Shown here in pieces: positions 5,502-7,257 of a stretch of 7,257 bases of DNA. The stretch is from Pseudomonadota bacterium (GTDB lineage Bacteria > Pseudomonadota > Alphaproteobacteria > Rhizobiales > Xanthobacteraceae), in the NCBI GenBank assembly GCA_963205465.1, contig CAUJKG010000033.1, positions 1 to 7,257 of the forward strand, in the 5' to 3' direction. Within the stretch, counting starts at the first letter, position 1, and every line of letters begins with the position of its first letter. The translations under genes were made by a program, and so were the position numbers. The notes beneath the pieces are model-generated. The model searched no databases, was not told where the DNA came from, and saw only the letters and a program-made list of their open reading frames with translations.

Positions 5502-6587
5502 TTATCTCCGTCCACCGGCAATTTGCTTGGAATTGCGCAGCTTCATGACATAGCCGATCAGCTCGGCCACCGCCTTATAATGCTCGACCGGGACTTCCTG
5601 ATCGAGTTCGACGGACTTGAAGAGCGCGCGGGCAAGCGGCGGATTCTGCACGACCGGCACGGCATGCCGGTAGGCGATTTCGCGGATTTTCAAGGCGATG
5701 TTGTCCTGCCCTTTGGCGACGCAGATCGGCGCGCCCATGCCCTGCTCGTATTTGAGGGCCACGGCAAAGTGGGTCGGGTTCATGACCACCACGGTGGCAT
5801 CCGGAACCTCCGACATCATGCGCTTTCTCGAACGGGACTGGCGGATCTGGCGCAGCTTCGCCTTGATCGTCGGATCGCCTTCCGGCTCCTTGTAGTCCTG
5901 CCGCACGTCGCGCACCGACATGCGCAGGCGTTCGTACCAGCTATGGCGCTGCCAGAAATAGTCGGCGGCAGCGACGAAGGCCATGATCGCGGTCACCGCG
6001 GCCATGATCTTCAATGCGAGCGTAAAGGCGACATCCACGGAAAGCGCGATCTCGCCATTGATGAGAAGCCCCATCCGCTCGACTTCCGACGAGCCGATTG
6101 CGTAAATGACGCTGCCGACGATCGCGAGCTTCAGCAATCCCTTGACGAATTGCACCAGCGCCTGTTTCGAAAAAATACGCTTGGCGCCGCCGATGAGCGA
6201 AATACGGCTGAGCTTCGGCGCCAGGGGCTCGGTGGTCCAGAGCAGACGATGCTGCACCATGTTGCCCGCGGCGGCCGCGAGTACGAGAATGCCGAGGATC
6301 GGACCGATCGCGACCAGAACCTGCCCGCACATGCGCAGGATCGCGCGCATGACCAGACTGGAGTCGGTCGCAACATGCAGATTGCCGAGGATGTCGCGAA
6401 ACGCGACGGCGAGCTTGTTCGCCGATGGTCCTCCCAACATGAAGAACGCAAGCGTCGCGCCAAGCAGAAGGAACCAGGTGTTGACTTCCTGACTCTTGGC
6501 GACTTCGCCGCGCTTGATGGCGTCTTCAAGCCGTTTTGCGGTTGGGTCTTCTGACTTTTCTGTATCTTGCCCTTCGCTCTCGGCCAT
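5502..6587 (-). CDS. flhB: Flagellar biosynthesis protein FlhB (type III export gate)
   Basis: This 361-residue protein is a full-length FlhB, the membrane component of the flagellar type III export gate that switches export from rod/hook to filament substrates. It begins with a polar stretch containing SEDPTAKRLEDAIKRGEV (12-29), typical of the family, then four membrane helices at about 38-56, 85-107, 148-165 and 186-208. The positively charged linker (212-258) leads to the cytosolic domain with the self-cleaving motif NPTH (N270-P271-T272-H273; codons at 5769-5780), where cleavage falls between N and P. The tail ends soon after the conserved domain. The ATG lies nine bases after the fliR stop, and its Shine-Dalgarno AGGGG (6598-6594) overlaps that stop, so translation is probably coupled to fliR. 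The closely related YscU/SctU secretion proteins share the fold, but the neighbouring FliR and cckA favour the flagellar assignment. Confidence 0.96.
   Translation of the reverse strand: MAESEGQDTEKSEDPTAKRLEDAIKRGEVAKSQEVNTWFLLLGATLAFFMLGGPSANKLAVAFRDILGNLHVATDSSLVMRAILRMCGQVLVAIGPILGILVLAAAAGNMVQHRLLWTTEPLAPKLSRISLIGGAKRIFSKQALVQFVKGLLKLAIVGSVIYAIGSSEVERMGLLINGEIALSVDVAFTLALKIMAAVTAIMAFVAAADYFWQRHSWYERLRMSVRDVRQDYKEPEGDPTIKAKLRQIRQSRSRKRMMSEVPDATVVVMNPTHFAVALKYEQGMGAPICVAKGQDNIALKIREIAYRHAVPVVQNPPLARALFKSVELDQEVPVEHYKAVAELIGYVMKLRNSKQIAGGRR
5506..5509 (-). promoter_or_regulatory. Shine-Dalgarno GGAG for an alternative TTG start of cckA
   Basis: GGAG lies inside the last codons of flhB, six bases before a TTG at 5499 that is in frame with cckA. 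The flhB stop TAA (5504-5502) sits between them, two bases before the TTG. Ribosomes ending flhB could restart here, giving an 869-residue CckA. The 23 added residues are polar and match no motif I know, so the ATG is preferred. Confidence 0.35.
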
Positions 6588-6593
6588 CCTGCG

Positions 6594-6598
6594 CCCCT
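6594..6598 (-). promoter_or_regulatory. flhB Shine-Dalgarno overlapping the fliR stop codon
   Basis: AGGGG on the minus strand starts within the fliR TAG and ends six bases before the flhB ATG. This arrangement suggests coupled translation of the two export-gate proteins. Confidence 0.6.
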
Positions 6599-7257
6599 AT
6601 CGCGCGAAGCCGAGCAGCACGGTTTCCAGATGCCCGAGGAACCCAAGCATCACCGCACCGACAAAAGCGAACAGCATGGCAAACCCGATCATCATGGAGA
6701 GCGGCAGACCGAGGAAGAAAACCTGCAACTGCGGCATGAGCCGCGCGAGAATGCCCAGGCCCAGATTGAACAGAAGACCGAATACGAGAAACGGCGCAGC
6801 AAGCTGCACGCCGATCTTGAAGGCGCTCGAAATGATCGTGACCATGAGTTGCGTCACGTCGCCGGCGGGAAGAAATTCGCCGGGGCGAAACAGCGTATAA
6901 CTATGGTCCAGCGCGCCGATGGCAAGGTGATGCAGATCGGTGGCGAAGATCAGCGCGACGCCGAGCATCGCCAAGAGATTGCCGATCAGCATGCCTTGCT
7001 GACCCTGCGTGGGATCCACCGCCATGGCAAAGCCGAGACCCATCTGGGTTGCGATGGTGGCGCCTGCCACTTCGAGGGCGGATAGCGTGAGCCGGGCGGT
7101 GAGACCGAGCACCGCGCCGACGATCGCTTCCTGCACGAGTAGCGCAACGATGGGACCGAAGCTCGCCATCGGGACGGTCGGATAGTTGCTGCGATAGATC
7201 GGCAACATCACGAGCGTCAGCATCAAGGCGATCACGAGCCGGATACGCATGGGGATG
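6597..7257 (-). CDS. fliR: Flagellar biosynthesis protein FliR (type III export gate), 5'-truncated
   Basis: The frame is open to the window edge and reads I-P-M-R-I-R-L-V-I from there, so the ATG at 7250 is an internal Met: family members have about 250-260 residues and an additional N-terminal helix and loop before this VPxRxR-like segment. The roughly 219 residues present are strongly hydrophobic. Counting from the Met at 7250, helices lie near 4-18, 30-50 (rich in G and A, containing QEAIVGAVLGLTARL), 85-103, 125-150, 155-180 and 185-215. The QMGLGFAMAVDPTQG region (69-83) is a FliR hallmark. FliR joins FliP and FliQ in the export-gate core in the inner membrane at the base of the flagellum. 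The SctT/YscT homologue is the main alternative, made unlikely by linkage to flhB and cckA. It leads the run fliR-flhB-cckA in this window; genes further upstream are not visible. Confidence 0.94.
   Translation of the reverse strand, partial: IPMRIRLVIALMLTLVMLPIYRSNYPTVPMASFGPIVALLVQEAIVGAVLGLTARLTLSALEVAGATIATQMGLGFAMAVDPTQGQQGMLIGNLLAMLGVALIFATDLHHLAIGALDHSYTLFRPGEFLPAGDVTQLMVTIISSAFKIGVQLAAPFLVFGLLFNLGLGILARLMPQLQVFFLGLPLSMMIGFAMLFAFVGAVMLGFLGHLETVLLGFAR

Noticed and set aside
3199..5553. Open reading frame of 784 codons on the plus strand, antisense to cckA
   Set aside because: Its translation is rich in Arg, His and Asp with no recognisable domain, while the minus strand carries a complete CckA. 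Long antisense frames are expected opposite GC-rich genes.
5523..6554. Open reading frame of 343 codons on the plus strand opposite flhB
   Set aside because: It mirrors flhB, which is full length with a clear NPTH motif; the antisense translation has no domain.
7248..7250. ATG at 7250 as the fliR start
   Set aside because: The frame stays open to the window edge and the FliR family has about 35-40 further N-terminal residues, so this is an internal Met.
1..7257. Mobile elements, CRISPR arrays, tRNA or rRNA genes, phage or defence genes
   Set aside because: None was seen: no spaced repeat array, no transposase-like protein, no structural RNA signature, and composition is uniform across the window.

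Overview
The window looks like an ordinary chromosomal segment of a high-GC alphaproteobacterium, most likely a Hyphomicrobiales (Rhizobiales) member of the Bradyrhizobiaceae/Xanthobacteraceae type. The main reasons are a CckA-type hybrid histidine kinase, which is characteristic of Alphaproteobacteria, its place directly behind fliR-flhB, and a GC-rich codon bias that is uniform across all genes. No sequence search was possible, so the lineage is an inference from recognised protein features.

Layout: (1) 1-1473 (+) is the C-terminal part of an SLC13-type membrane transporter carrying two RCK_C (TrkA-C) domains; its start lies outside the window. (2) 1484-2209 (-) is a divergent short-chain dehydrogenase/reductase (SDR) that appears to lack the catalytic Asn, Ser and Tyr. 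It ends tail-to-tail with the transporter, 10 bases apart. (3) 2210-2308 is a 99-base divergent intergenic region with an inverted TTGACAG/CTGTCAA pair. (4) 2309-2893 (+) is a DsbA-fold, 2-hydroxychromene-2-carboxylate isomerase-like protein with a probable GTG start. (5) 2890-5430 (-) is cckA, overlapping the isomerase gene by the four bases CTAG, which supply both stop codons. (6) 5502-6587 (-) is flhB. (7) 6597-7257 (-) is fliR, cut at its 5' end by the window edge.

fliR, flhB and cckA run in the same direction with gaps of 9 and 71 bases (2 bases if cckA starts at an upstream TTG) and probably form one transcription unit. FliR and FlhB are export-gate components of the flagellar type III secretion apparatus. 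CckA is the top kinase of the CckA-ChpT-CtrA/CpdR phosphorelay, which in many alphaproteobacteria controls the cell cycle and flagellar genes. The cluster therefore puts the flagellar export gate next to a regulator that can control flagellar synthesis.

I see no mobile element, CRISPR array, phage gene, tRNA or rRNA, and no convincing new multi-gene system. The items most worth a second look are the SDR with a degenerate active site, the palindromic junction in which the 3' ends of two convergent genes form a long hairpin and encode the same short peptide on both strands, the apparent retention of a c-di-GMP pocket in CckA, and short repeats in the two regulatory gaps.
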